Source: Micractinium sp. NFX-FRZ (taxonomy: Eukaryota > Chlorophyta > Trebouxiophyceae > Chlorellales > Chlorellaceae). From it: a stretch of 64,000 bases of DNA. Position numbers and translations under genes: made by a program. The notes under the pieces are model-generated. The model had not been told where the DNA came from. It did not search any database and worked only from the letters and a program-made list of their open reading frames with translations. Below are positions 1 through 10,517 of this stretch, piece after piece. The stretch's first letter is position 1, and the number at the start of each line of letters is the position of its first letter. The stretch covers positions 1-64,000 of the forward strand of contig JAPTJF010000218.1 of the NCBI GenBank assembly GCA_029339195.1, in the 5' to 3' direction.

Positions 1-380
1 TGGATGTTGGGGCGCTGCCAAGCCATGCTTTCGTGCCCCTGCTCGTCCTCTGGCTGCCCCACCAACGGGCATGCATGACCCTCATACCAGGCTATTGACA
101 CCGGCGGGGCACGCTCCAGAAGGACGCCGAGGTTGCATGCAAACCTATGAATCCCCCTCAACGAAGCAGCCGGTGGTAAGCGAGCAGAGGCAGTGATACA
201 GAGGGACACACAAAGTTGCCCAGCATGCAGGGGCCCCATATATGCACTGGTGTACCAGAGCCGCAAGTCAGCGCCCGCTGCGCGCCAGCTCAGCATCGCC
301 GGCCCGTGGTCGCTCAGGCCTCGGCCGGTCTGCACCCCGTCCCTCAGCTCTCTGTGCGTTGTTCACAGCCTCGCAGCAGC
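1..380. other. Intergenic region upstream of the first F-box/LRR gene
   Basis: No convincing coding exon is visible; the short open frames here overlap one another and lack family similarity. Bases 20-66 are an imperfect copy of bases 2758-2806 downstream of the gene, so the F-box/LRR gene is bracketed by a direct repeat. The sequence just before the start codon at 381 is presumably promoter and 5' UTR, but no clear TATA box is seen. Confidence 0.5.
20..66 (+). repeat. Direct repeat, left copy, flanking the F-box/LRR gene
   Basis: This stretch aligns to 2758-2806 with only a handful of mismatches; both contain the shared block tcctctggctgccccacca. The copies lie on either side of the gene at 381-2212. 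This is what a tandem duplication whose other copy lies left of the window would leave, although a small dispersed repeat would look the same. Confidence 0.6.
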
Positions 381-2212
381 ATGGCAGCACGCAACTCGCC
401 CTCCCTGCTCGCCCTGCCCACCCCCCTGCTGGAGCGGGTCGTGCAGCTGGCTCTGACTTGCGAGAGCGAGGGCATGCCCACAGCATGCTTCCTTGAAGCC
501 GCCCCAGGCGAAGCCGTGACGTGGGGGTGAGCTTTGCGATGGTCTGGCAGCACCGCCGCTTCAAGCGCCACCGCCGCTCTGGCTGCCGCGTCGGCTGCCG
601 TGTGTCAAAGACTGCTCACGACATCTGTATCCCAAGCAACGCACAAGCACTCTCTTATCTCAATTGGCCCACTCTGCTGCAGGCGCACCCAGGGCGTCGA
701 CTTTGAGCCCCTGCTGGCCTGCAAGGCGCTGTGGCGGGCAGGCAGCAGGCTGCTCCACACCTGCGCCCGCGTCAAGGGCCTGCCTAGGCTGGGCCCTGAG
801 CAGCAGCCGCAGGTGCTGCCCCCTGCCGCGTTCATCGAGCCGCTGCAGCAACACCGCAGCACACTGCAGCATCTGGAGCTGCTCTGCGACGAGCGCTGGC
901 CAGCCGGAGCCAGCGTGGCAGCCTGCCTGGAGGCAGCTGACCCCGCACGCCTGCGCACGCTGTCCGTCCGTGCGCCCGCGGCCGCCCTGCCGCAGCTGCA
1001 GCTGGCACCCTTCTCCGCCCTGTACGCCCTTGATTTGAGGGTGTCAGCATTAGGAGCGGAAGCCTTTCCCGTCCTGCCGCCCGGCCTGCGCGTGCTGGCC
1101 GTGGACTGCGAGCGTGCTGGCGCCGCCCTGCAGGGGCGCCTGGCGCCTCTCACCCGCCTGCGCCAGCTGTCAATCTACGCCCAGAGCATTGGGGGCAGCT
1201 GCCGCCGGTGCAGCGCCTGAGCCTGCGGTACAAGGAGGAGGGGGACCTGGAGCAGGAGGAGCTGGCGTTGCCTGCCTGCAGCGCGGCCGACCTGCGCGTC
1301 ATGCACGACTTGGAAAACCCTGAAATTCCAGAATGCCTGCTGCTGGGCAGCGGCGATCTGCTGCGCGGCAGCCAGCTGAGCCGCCTGGTGCTGAGCGGCT
1401 GGGTGCTGGAGGACCCCCCTGCCACGCTGGGCTGCACTGGGCTGCGCGTGCTGGAGATAAGCCAGGTGGGGAGCAATGCCCAGGGTTGTGGCCGGCCTGC
1501 AGAGGGTCACCTGCAGATGGGGGTGTAGCGGAGGCGTGCCTGCTCGCTGAACACCCCTCGCTCCTTGCTTGCACTGCAGTGCCAGCACTCGTGGATGGAG
1601 GCAGGCACGTGCAGCCAGCTCTCCAACCTCACACGGCTCTCTCTGCAGATCAGCGACCTGGGCGCAGCCGACTTCAGCTACCCACCGCTGCTGGAGGAGC
1701 TCTGCCTGGCTGGCAACGGCCTGGAGGTGGTGCCTGCCAGCGTGGCGGGCCTGGCGCACCTCAGCGTGCTCGACTTGAGATTTAACCGCCTGGGCAGCTT
1801 GCCGCCAGGGCCCTACCTGAGCGGCCTGCGCTCCTTGAGCCTGGCAGCCAACCCGCTGGAAGAGGTGCCGCCAGAGCTGGCAGCAGCCACTGCCCTAGAG
1901 GCCCTTGACCTGAGTGGGTGCGAGCAGCTGGAGGCCTCGCCGCGCACACTTCGCCCTCTCTACAGCGTGAGTAGGTTGGGCTCGCCTGGGCTTGATTGCC
2001 TTCTGATGAGGTGACCCGCTGTTGTTGACCGCCTGCATCCGCGCAACTCTGCCCCTTGTGCTAATCTGCAGCTGCGCAACCTACGCATTGTCTATTATGA
2101 AATGGACGGCATTCGCAATGTACTGCAAGCGGCCCTGGACACCCGCATGGGCAGCGCTGTGCCCGCCGTTGTGGATGCTGGCAGGAGGCTGGCAGCATTC
2201 GAGGCACTGTAG
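381..2212 (+). CDS. F-box / leucine-rich-repeat protein, with one apparent frameshift
   Basis: Proposed exons are 381-526, 683-1465, 1580-1966 and 2072-2212, with splice phases that agree at each junction. The N-terminus has an F-box-like stretch (LPTPLLERVVQLA); the rest is a run of leucine-rich repeats such as LEELCLAGNGLEVVP and LSVLDLRFNRLGSLP. F-box/LRR proteins usually pick substrates for SCF ubiquitin ligases, so the product probably binds a SKP1-like partner; the substrate cannot be inferred. The start is the ATG at 381 because it directly precedes the F-box. Inside exon 2 the repeat pattern changes reading frame at a run of five G at 1191-1195. One extra G would restore LRR spacing (..IYAQSI.. 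into ..LPPVQRLSL..). This is either a sequence error or a real mutation that makes the copy a recent pseudogene. A second F-box/LRR gene lies at 33626-36318. Confidence 0.7.
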
Positions 2213-3235
2213 CACTCCGAGGCTTAGTGCAAGAGGCGCTTTGAAATGCCACGAGGCCCAGCTGGGCAGCCGCTGCAGCTGCTTTTGAGGGTAGCCCACC
2301 GCCTGGCGCCAATTAGAAGGGCGGCAGTCCACCCTTGCTGTTGCACAGCCAGGCGCCCCCCCCTGCGACCGCCGTAAGGGCAACAGGCGTCAGGGGCCCC
2401 GCAGGGGCAAAGTTCCCCGGTGAAGCCGCGCTGAGACAGAGCCATTGAATGCCAGAGCGATTTCCTGTTTGCATGTTTTGCTTGCATAGTTTTGCACAGC
2501 TGAAATTCGAGAGCACATGCTGCCACGGTCGCCGCCGGGAGTGAACAGCACTGCGTCTGTGCCTGGAACCATCAATGTGGCTGTGTGCGGTGCACCATTT
2601 GCAAGTATCTGCTGCGTTTGGGTGTCCATGAGAAGAGTGAGGAGTCTAAGAGGCAGTGAAGGAGCTCACATGGGTGTAGCATCCACTGTCACGCTTTAGG
2701 CTGTGCTGCCCGCTGGCGGGCCAAAGGTGAATGCCGGGCGCGGCTCTTTGCACCGTCAAGCCACGCTTCCGTGCCCATGCTTGATCCTCTGGCTGCCCCA
2801 CCAGACAGAAATCCAGGGGGCCTCATTCGGCAGAATGGAAGGCAGACCAATGGTCACAGTTCTCATACGAACTGGAGTGTTGCAGGCTCTGCTACTGCTG
2901 CAAGTATGTGCAACATGTAGAGGACAAACGGCTTAAGGTGGAACTGATGAGCGGTTTCATGACCGCACCGTAGCAAGAGGGGTGCTGGGACTGATTTGCA
3001 TTAACAGCACTCTGCGTTTCACGACACTGCACTGCGAGGGGTCTGAGAGCACGAATGAGAGATGCATGCATGAGCTGAGTGGGGGGACGGAGGCAGTGCT
3101 GGAGAGAGTATGGTGTGTGTGTGTGTGTGTTGAGGGGGCAGCATACATTCATTCTGCCCTGAGTGGCACGCAGCCACCGAGCTGAGAGAGGTTGAATTTG
3201 GGGGGTCAGTCAGGCAGGCAGGGCGGGACGTCAGC
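2213..3235. other. Gene-free stretch between converging genes
   Basis: This lies between the stop codons of the F-box/LRR gene (+) and the CPBP-type gene (-), so it should hold both 3' UTRs. It contains the right copy of the flanking repeat (2758-2806) and a short GT microsatellite at about 3114-3130. No protein-coding exon or RNA gene could be supported. Confidence 0.5.
2758..2806 (+). repeat. Direct repeat, right copy
   Basis: Imperfect copy of bases 20-66 in the same orientation, located past the stop codon of the F-box/LRR gene. Confidence 0.6.
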
Positions 3236-6212
3236 TCATTCCTCCCCCTGGCCGCTCTTGCTGCTGCTGCTGCTGCTGTTGCTTGCGGCACCCACAGGTG
3301 CGGCATCCTTCTCCTCTGCCTCCTTGCCGGCACCGCCATCCTCCTGTGCCGCATCAGGTGCACTACCCTTGCTGCTGCCATTGTCGTTGCTGCCGTTGCC
3401 ATTGCTGTCGCTGCTGCTGCTGCTCTGTTTGTCTCCCTTCTTGGGCTCTAGCGACAGCTTGCGGGCAGCCTTGAGGGCCATGGCCGTCTTATGCTGCAAG
3501 GCGAGGTGAGGAGGGGGTGCATGTTTGACGAGGGGAAATGGCACTGAAAGAAGCGCACGCGAGCACACAGGTCACCAGCCACGGCATGCAGCCAGAGAAG
3601 GAGGGCGCCACCAGCAAGGCCCGCCGGGTTCTGTCTGCCGGCAGTGGACATCCAACCACTCACCAAGTCCTGGATCGTCTGCATCGACTGCACCTGCGCC
3701 CGCTCCACCGTGCGCGCCTTGAACCGCTGGTACAGGCTGAACACGAGGTCGGCGGATACGGCGGTGAGGTAGGGGGCAAGCAGGTTGCCTGGAGGGGTGG
3801 GGGAAGGCGGTGGGGGTGGAGGTGAGGGGGTTGTTGAGGGGGTAATTGAGGGAAAGTTGGGGCACGTGGGTAGACTTGAAGACTAGCGGGCACGGCAGTG
3901 AGGTGGGACAGCGCAGCAGCTGCCGTGCCAGGCTGCTGGGGGAGAGGCGGCAGGATTGGATACACACCGGCAGAGACGGGCCGGTGGGAGTGAGATTCAG
4001 AGCAGCAGGAGCCCAGCCCCTGCGCTGCAGCCTGGTGATCCCACTGCCCTGCGCCAGCCCCCGCAAGGTCTGCCACCCCCAGTTGCTGTGCAGCCTCCTT
4101 ACCGGTGAGCAGGTAGGAGGTGGAGTAAGCGGCCCACTCCACCACATCGCGTGTCCCCTCAATGGCGGTGCTCCACTTGCGCTGCCGTACCATGCCCACC
4201 TTGACCTGCAGGGAGGGGCAGGCGGGGGCGCGGGTTGGCGGACAGGGCAGGGGGACATGAGAGCGCGTGTTTGCCAGGAAGGTGTGGAGGGCCCTGAGCG
4301 AGCTGCCATCCCCCTCCGCCCCTGCACAGCCATGCCACTGGCACGCCTGCCCTAAACCCTCAGCTAACCCGCTGCTCATGGCCTCGCAGCCCGCAGCACT
4401 TGCAGCTCACGCCCCGCATCCTGGAGCACACAGATACCCCTTTCTGTGCTCTTTCCTGGCCCCTCACCTTTTCCAACATTCCTCACATGCGCTGACGCTC
4501 CTTGAGCTTAGCCCTCCCCATCCCAGATGCTCCCGCTGCCACCCTCTTGCTGTTGTTGTTCTGCCCCCTCACCCTCGTCAGCACCTTGCTGCCACCCCAC
4601 CCTCACCCAAATACCCCAGCGCCCCCCAGTCCTTTCCGACCCGACCCACCCAGGTGCCCCCTCACCTTCTCCAGCACCTTGCGCATGCGCTGCCGCTCCT
4701 TGAGCTTGTCGGCCGCCTTTTGCCGGGGGGGCACGCCGCCGCCGGCCAGCCCCGCCACCCGCTCGCGCGCCGCATCCTTCTTGGCTTCCAACAACTCGCT
4801 CGCCTCCAGCTCCTCCTCCGCCTTGGCAATCAGGCGCACCGGGAACAGCTGGCGCTGCAGGAGGAGAGAGAGCAGGGCAGGGGCCAGGCCGAGAGGTCAG
4901 CCTGTGAAGAATCCGAGGCAGGGTGGCAGGCGCTGCGGCAAGAAGAGCGGCAGGCGGGGGCAGCAGCAAGTAGGCGGCTCCATCCCAGACGACAGCACAC
5001 AAAATGTCCAGCCAGCCAGCCCAGCCAGCCAGCCCTTGGCTGGACTTTACAGCACACCTGCTCCGACCACACGTACAGCCAGCACCAGCCACCCCCTTTC
5101 CACAACAAGTGCCCCCCATCACCCACCTGCACATACACTGCCAGGCTGATGGTGGTGCATCCCACGGCGGCCAGCACGGCGCCCGCCTGGGGCGTGGCCA
5201 GCTGCCAGCTCAGCAGCCCCACCGTCTCGTCAGCGCCCGCCTCGTACAGCCGGTCGATGGTCCACCCAACGGACCAGGTCAGCACGATGCCGCGGTACAG
5301 CATCTGCGCAGGGGGGAGGGCGGAGCAGCTCCTTGTGCTTTCTGAGCGGTGCCATGTCGGCAAGGGTCATTGCTTGCGTGGGGCAGGCAGGCGGACATGC
5401 ATGCGCGTGTAGAGGCAGAGAGGCAGGCTGGCTGCCTTGCGCCCGACCTGAGCACCGCCCAATGTACGCATGCAGACGTGCAGGCAGTACGCCTGCAGCC
5501 CGCCCCGCCCGCCATTCCACGGTGTTAGGCAGCCCCACCGCACCTCCTCCGCCAGGTGCCACGTCAGCAGCAGCACAATCTCCATCGGCAGCGGCAGGAC
5601 GCGCCCCACATTGTCCACAGCCTTCTCCTGCACCAACAGGGAAGCAGGTGGTTTAGCAGGCAGGCAGGCAGGCAGGCACATTTAGCCAACACCTGAAAGC
5701 ATCACAGTCCGGACGCAGGGCGGGGCCGAGCTTCACTCACACCGCTGCCATGTCAGGCTCGCAACTGGACAAAGATGCCCCCACCTGCCACACTCCCAAA
5801 AGATCCACCATCTGCGCCACACCTTGCTGGCAACCACGTCCCGCCCGCCCCACCCACGCCCTGCCCTCACCATCTGTACGCGGTAGAGCGCGGCCAGCAC
5901 GGGGTGCTGCTCCGCCCGAATGCTGATCGTCTTCTCAATGTCCACCATCTCCTCACCCGCCTTGCCTGCCGCCCCTGCTGCGCCGCCTTCCCCTGCTGCC
6001 GCTGCAGCCCCGGTAGCTGCTGCTGACGAGGCCCCTGCTGCCGCCTCATCGTCAGACGACCGCAGCTGCTCCACGCTCACGCTCAGGGGGCCGCCGGTTT
6101 GGTCGACCACAATGACAGCATTCATCAGCGCACCCACATCCTCGTCAGCCCGCTCCGCCGTGCGATTGCTGCTGCCCACATCGCCCGCCTCCTTTTCCTT
6201 CTTCGTCTCCTC

Positions 6213-6244
<32 letters not shown>

Positions 6245-7463
6245 CATCCCCCACTACCGCCTCCACTAGCGCCGCAGACACCGCGCCGCCTGCCTGCGGC
6301 TGCTGCTGGTGCCCGCCTGCTGTGCCCGCTCCGCCTGCTTTGGCTGCCCTCTCCTCCTCCTGCTGCCGCAGCCGCTCAGCCACTGCACGCGGCGCCTTGA
6401 GCTTGATCACCTGGAGCACAGCAGGGGCAGTGCAGCGCATCACACGCAGCAGGCAGGGGGGCGTCAGTACACAGGCGTGGGCTGAGGCGCTGGCCTGCCA
6501 TTGAGCATGCCATCGGCAGCCACAGGCACTGGCTGTTTATGCAATTAACAGGCTGCTGCAGATCCACCCTGCTGCTGTGTCCTGAAGGCAGCGGCATGGA
6601 CCCCCGCAAGAGACGGCTGAACAAGTCCGAGGCCCCTCCCCTGCCCTCTCACCCTTCCCCCTGCCCATACGTGTGCACCCCCTGACCCAATGTCCAGGTG
6701 CCGGGTGAGTACGCACGCATCATGGGCACCACTCCCTTACTCTGCGGCCCATCTCAGCCTTCCCATACCCTCCCTTGCCATCAACAAACCAAGGCCTCAC
6801 CTTCTCGGTGGTGCCTGGCGAGTAGTCGGGCAGCATGAGGGCTGAGTCGACGGCAATGATGGGCAGCGCGCACTGCAGGCCCAGCAGCGCGTCGTGCTCG
6901 TTCCAGTGGAAGTTGCCCAGCGCGTCGATGTGCAAAAAGTAGCCGGCAGCCACCGCCAGGCTGCCGAACAGCGCGGGGTACCTGCAGGTGGGGCAGTTGG
7001 GTGCTGAGCATATGTATGGAGCGAGCCAAAGCAGCGGCAGAGTGCGGTGTGCGGACAATGGAGGCGGCAGGCAAAAGCTGCGTGCTGGGGCAGCAGGCAG
7101 TGGGGCACCCCAGCTGGTTAAAATCCAATACACCACTGACCCATCACACCTGACCAGCAGCGTGCCCAGCAGCTCAAACTGCTGCAGCTGCTTGCGCCTA
7201 CCGCTACCGGCTGGCGGCGGTGTCGGCTGGCCGCTGCTGCCACCGCCGCTGCCACTGCTGCAAGTTACGGCGCGCCTCTGTCGGCGTTCGATCAGGGGCG
7301 CAGCCCGCTTTCCGCGCGTTAGGAGCGTTGCTGGCGGTGCTGGCCGCGACACTGAGCAGGCGGAAGGGGCGGCCGAGCGCAGCACCCTCTGGGGGCCCGC
7401 TCGGCTGGCGATAGCAGGTCCATTGTGCTGTAGACAGCAAGGGCCAGCCCTAAGCTGCGCCAT
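3236..7463 (-). CDS. Plastid-targeted CPBP-family (EExxxR) intramembrane protein
   Basis: Nine exons read on the minus strand: 7463-7150, 6981-6801, 6410-5871, 5627-5544, 5303-5127, 4854-4666, 4205-4103, 3788-3664 and 3493-3236. Phases agree throughout and give about 656 residues. The first about 70 residues are Ser/Ala/Arg-rich and end in a VTCSS-like site, typical of a chloroplast transit peptide. Hydrophobic segments occur in exon 2 (FGSLAVAAGYFLHI and the ALPIIAVDSALML region), exon 4 (MEIVLLLTWHL) and exon 5. The junction of exons 4 and 5 creates AEEMLYRG, matching the EExxxR motif of the CPBP/CAAX-protease (ABI) superfamily, so it may be a membrane protease or a proteolytically inactive scaffold. 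Exon 3 (180 codons) inserts a soluble acidic, Gln-rich loop. The C-terminus is Ser/Lys-rich. Substrate unknown; the family call rests on one motif plus topology. Confidence 0.62.
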
Positions 7464-7752
7464 GTCCGTCACACGCACGCTCTTCTCGACTCAGTGACGC
7501 CGCTCCCACAAAAGCACAGCTCAGGCGCGGTCTCAAGATGTTTCCGAAGATGAGACTCGATCGACAATTGCGAGCGCAGGGTGCAAGGCTGCGTGGAGTG
7601 GACCGGATGAGGGTTCAGTGGCTAGCCGCCAGCGTGGCGCCCGCCGCGCCGCGCCGCGCTGCGACCACCCGCCCCCTGGCCTCCGCTTCTGGTCCTTGGC
7701 TTGCCTCCTGAATGAACGGTGCTGTTGTCACAAAGAGTTCCTGCTGGCCTGC

Positions 7753-9934
7753 TCATGCAATGAACATGATGAAGAAGACCATGAAGCAGAGCAGCACGGC
7801 AAACACCTTCATGATCAAGTAGCGGTTGCTGCTGATGGCGCTCAGGTATTTGAGCAGCTGCGCCTGGCCCGCATCCACATTCGTGAGGGCATCATCCACA
7901 TTCTCATCGATCCGCATCGCCATCTCCCCCTGCTCGTGCACCATGTGCGCCAGCTGCTGAAAAATGCTGCCCAGCTCGACAATCGTGGACTCCACCTGAT
8001 GCAGCGCCTCTGCCCGGCTGGCAAGGTACTGGTCCTGCGGTGCCGCCAGCAGCGCCTGCGACTGCTGCCCTCCCCCCGCGCCGCCGCCGCCCAGCAGCGG
8101 GGCGCCTTCCTCGCCGCTGCTGCCGCCGCCGCCCTGCATCCCGCCGCGCACAGCGCCCAACGGATTGCGGGCGTTGGGCGGCAGGAAGCTGGCGCCTGCA
8201 CAGGGCAGGGCGGAGCAGGCAGGGGGTGCAAAGGAGGGAGGAGGTGGGAGGCACGTTGAGCAGTGGTGCAACCCGAAGATGGCAGGCAAGCTTGCGGGCA
8301 GAAACAAGCAGCGGCAGCAGCAGTCGCCTGTGCAGTGCTGTGCCGTCAGTCAATGCCGCCGCACTGCCACTCACAAACACTGCCTTTCCGAGCCGCACTT
8401 TGAGACCAGGCCCTGCAGACCAGCCCCTTTCTCTCTACTTGGCATCTGCAAGCGCCCTGCCACACCCAGCTGTCACTGTCCCCCTTACAGCACCTGCCCC
8501 CCCATCATGCACTTCCACTGCCCCCCACCCACCCCCACCTGGTTGGCTGAACAGCGGCTGCCTGCTGGCCCCGCTGCCCCCGCTGGGCTCCGCCGAGAAC
8601 ATGGACTTGCGCTCCTGGTGGGCCTTCAGGTTGTCGGTGCGCTGGGTGAGCACCTCCTTGAACTCTGCCAGCGGAGGAGGAGGGCAAGGAGATTGAGGTG
8701 GAGGGGCAGCGCAGAGCAGTGGGGTCTGATTAAAAGTCAGGGTGGGCGATGCAGCAGGCAGGAGCCTGTTGGCAGGCACCTCACGCCCTGGTGCCACCCC
8801 TGTGCCTGCCCCACATCTGTGCCTCCGTCTCCCTTCGGTGCACCAGCTGGACCCACGCCTGGATACCAAGTGCCTGTGACATGTGATGGTCCTTCATCCC
8901 ACCTGCTGTCCCGTCCTTCAGCCGACTGCGCAGGTTGTCCATCCCTGTGCCTGCCCACCCCATCCCGATTTGGCTGCCACTCCTGTGCCTGCCCACACCA
9001 TCCCGATTGGCTGCCACTCCTGTGCCTGCCCACCGCACCTGCTGTCGCATCCTTCAGCCGGCTGCGCAGGTTGTCCACCACCGTGTGGCTGTGGTCTGCA
9101 GACTGCTTGTTGGGGCCGCCCCCGGAGAAGGTCTGCAGGTCGGAGATGGCCTGGTTGAGAGCCTGCAGGGGGAGGGGAGAACGGGACAACAGGGTGGAGG
9201 CCACGTAGGCAGCGTGTGGGGGGCCAGGGCGGGCAGTGTGAGGGGGTGGGAGGCATCAGCTGGGGTGTCTGCGCCGGAAGCAGCAGTCGGACAGCAAGCC
9301 GGCCCATGACCGAGCTCCGCGTTCCTGCTGCCGCCTGCTCCTTGCTGCAACATGTCGGCACAGCCCTGCCTGCTGCCAGCGCACGTATCTGGGCCGCTTG
9401 GGCAACCCTGTACACACCCAGCCACCGCTGCCCCACCTGGATGTCCTGCTTAACCAGTGTGGACAGCTCGTTGATTTCCTCCGCCGGGTCGTCAAACATG
9501 GAGGTGCGCCGCGCCAGCTGCGCCAGCTTCTGCAGCTTCTGGCTCGTGCTGTGGATGCCCAAGCCAATCTGCGCTGCCCGCCGCGCAAACTCGGACTGCG
9601 GCGCCGACCCGTCGGCGGGGCCTGCGAGGCAGCGGTTGTTGCGGGGGATGTCATGTCATTGCACGATCAGACAGCATGCACGCAGGACAGTCAGCCTTAC
9701 TTACAGCAGCTTGCTGGAAGCTGTTGTGCTGATAATGTGTGCCCAGTGCTCCATGGAGCACAGAGCATAAGCCCGCCCAATTCCCTCCTGCCCACCCAGC
9801 CGACCCAACGCACCTGGAGCATCGCGCCCGCTAGTGCTCGGCAGCCCCTGCTGCTGCTGCAGCCGCGCCACTATTTGCTGGAACTCAGCTGTGCGGTCCC
9901 GCATGCTGCTGCCCATGGCCGCGGAGCTCAACAT
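7753..9934 (-). CDS. SED5/SYP3-like: Syntaxin-5/SYP3-type Qa-SNARE (Sed5 family)
   Basis: Five exons: 9934-9814, 9621-9437, 9162-9039, 8664-8539 and 8195-7753; in phase, about 332 residues, the usual size for Sed5. The N-terminus has the RDRTAEF motif typical of Sed5/SYP31. Exons 2-4 encode the N-terminal helical bundle (FDDPAEEINELSTLVKQDI, NLRSRLKDATAEFKEVL). The last exon carries the Qa SNARE helix (VESTIVELGSIFQQLAHMV, with the ionic-layer Gln) and a C-terminal membrane anchor (VFAVLLCFMVFFIMFIA). The protein should sit on cis-Golgi membranes and drive fusion of ER-derived and intra-Golgi vesicles. The ATG at 9934 is chosen because it gives the conserved N-terminus. The intron at 8665-9038 contains a copy of the end of exon 3. 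Its start lies 584 bases from that of CNOT9 on the opposite strand. Confidence 0.93.
8898..9080 (-). repeat. Partial exon copy and minisatellite inside the syntaxin intron
   Basis: Bases 8898-8941 repeat, with few changes, bases 9036-9080, which are the 3' end of exon 3 plus its splice donor (reading NLRSRLKDGTAG in the copy against NLRSRLKDATAG in the exon). Between them, at about 8943-9035, a unit around tggctgccactcctgtgcc is repeated. The copy keeps a GT donor-like sequence, so it might be used as an alternative exon end, or it may simply be slippage debris. Confidence 0.7.
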
Positions 9935-10517
9935 ATTGTCGAGCAGCTAGTGCAGCTGCAGAGCGCAGGCAGCGGCGGTGGCGGGTGGCGGCAGAGGCTG
10001 GCAGGGGGTGCTGCCAGGGCGAGGGTGGTCTGCTGCTGCCTGCAGCGCAAGCAACAGCCAACTTGGGCATGTGAGAGAGCAGCAGGCAGGTGCACGCAAC
10101 GCCACAGGCCAGCAGGAGACGTGCGCCCGCGTGTTGTTGTGGCACGAACTTCAAGCTTGCCTGCGCGGTCCCCGTGCGTCAGCAGTACCCCGCAGTGCCC
10201 TTGGAGCCTGTCGATCGCGGGCAGACCAGCAAGTTTGCAGCAGTGTCCGTCCTGTGTAGGGCCCCCTGCTGCCTGACTGGTGGTTGGGAAATGATCGCAG
10301 TTGATCAGAACCGTTCTCCAAGGGCGAGACCCGAGTTTGCTCAGTGCATGAGGTGCATGAGGTGACACCTGTCTCCTCGTTCCTGTTTGGCCCCAATCGC
10401 TGCTGTCACGCAACCTGGGAGTTCCGATCCGGTCCTGGCACAGGCTTGCAGCACGAGGCTAGCGCTTCCTCCCCACACCGCGCCCTCTGCCTCCCACGTC
10501 TTCCTAGAGACCCGCGC
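9935..10517. promoter_or_regulatory. Divergent promoter region between syntaxin and CNOT9
   Basis: The two start codons (9934 on minus, 10518 on plus) face away from each other across 583 bases with no supported exon. The region must hold both 5' UTRs and at least the core promoters. I could not recognise a TATA box or other named element. Confidence 0.45.

Noticed and set aside
4267..5412. Plus-strand frame of about 381 codons
   Set aside because: Antisense to the CPBP-type gene; crosses its introns and exons without any recognisable domain.
8165..9208. Plus-strand frame of about 347 codons over the syntaxin gene
   Set aside because: Antisense shadow, dominated by the intronic repeat; no similarity seen.
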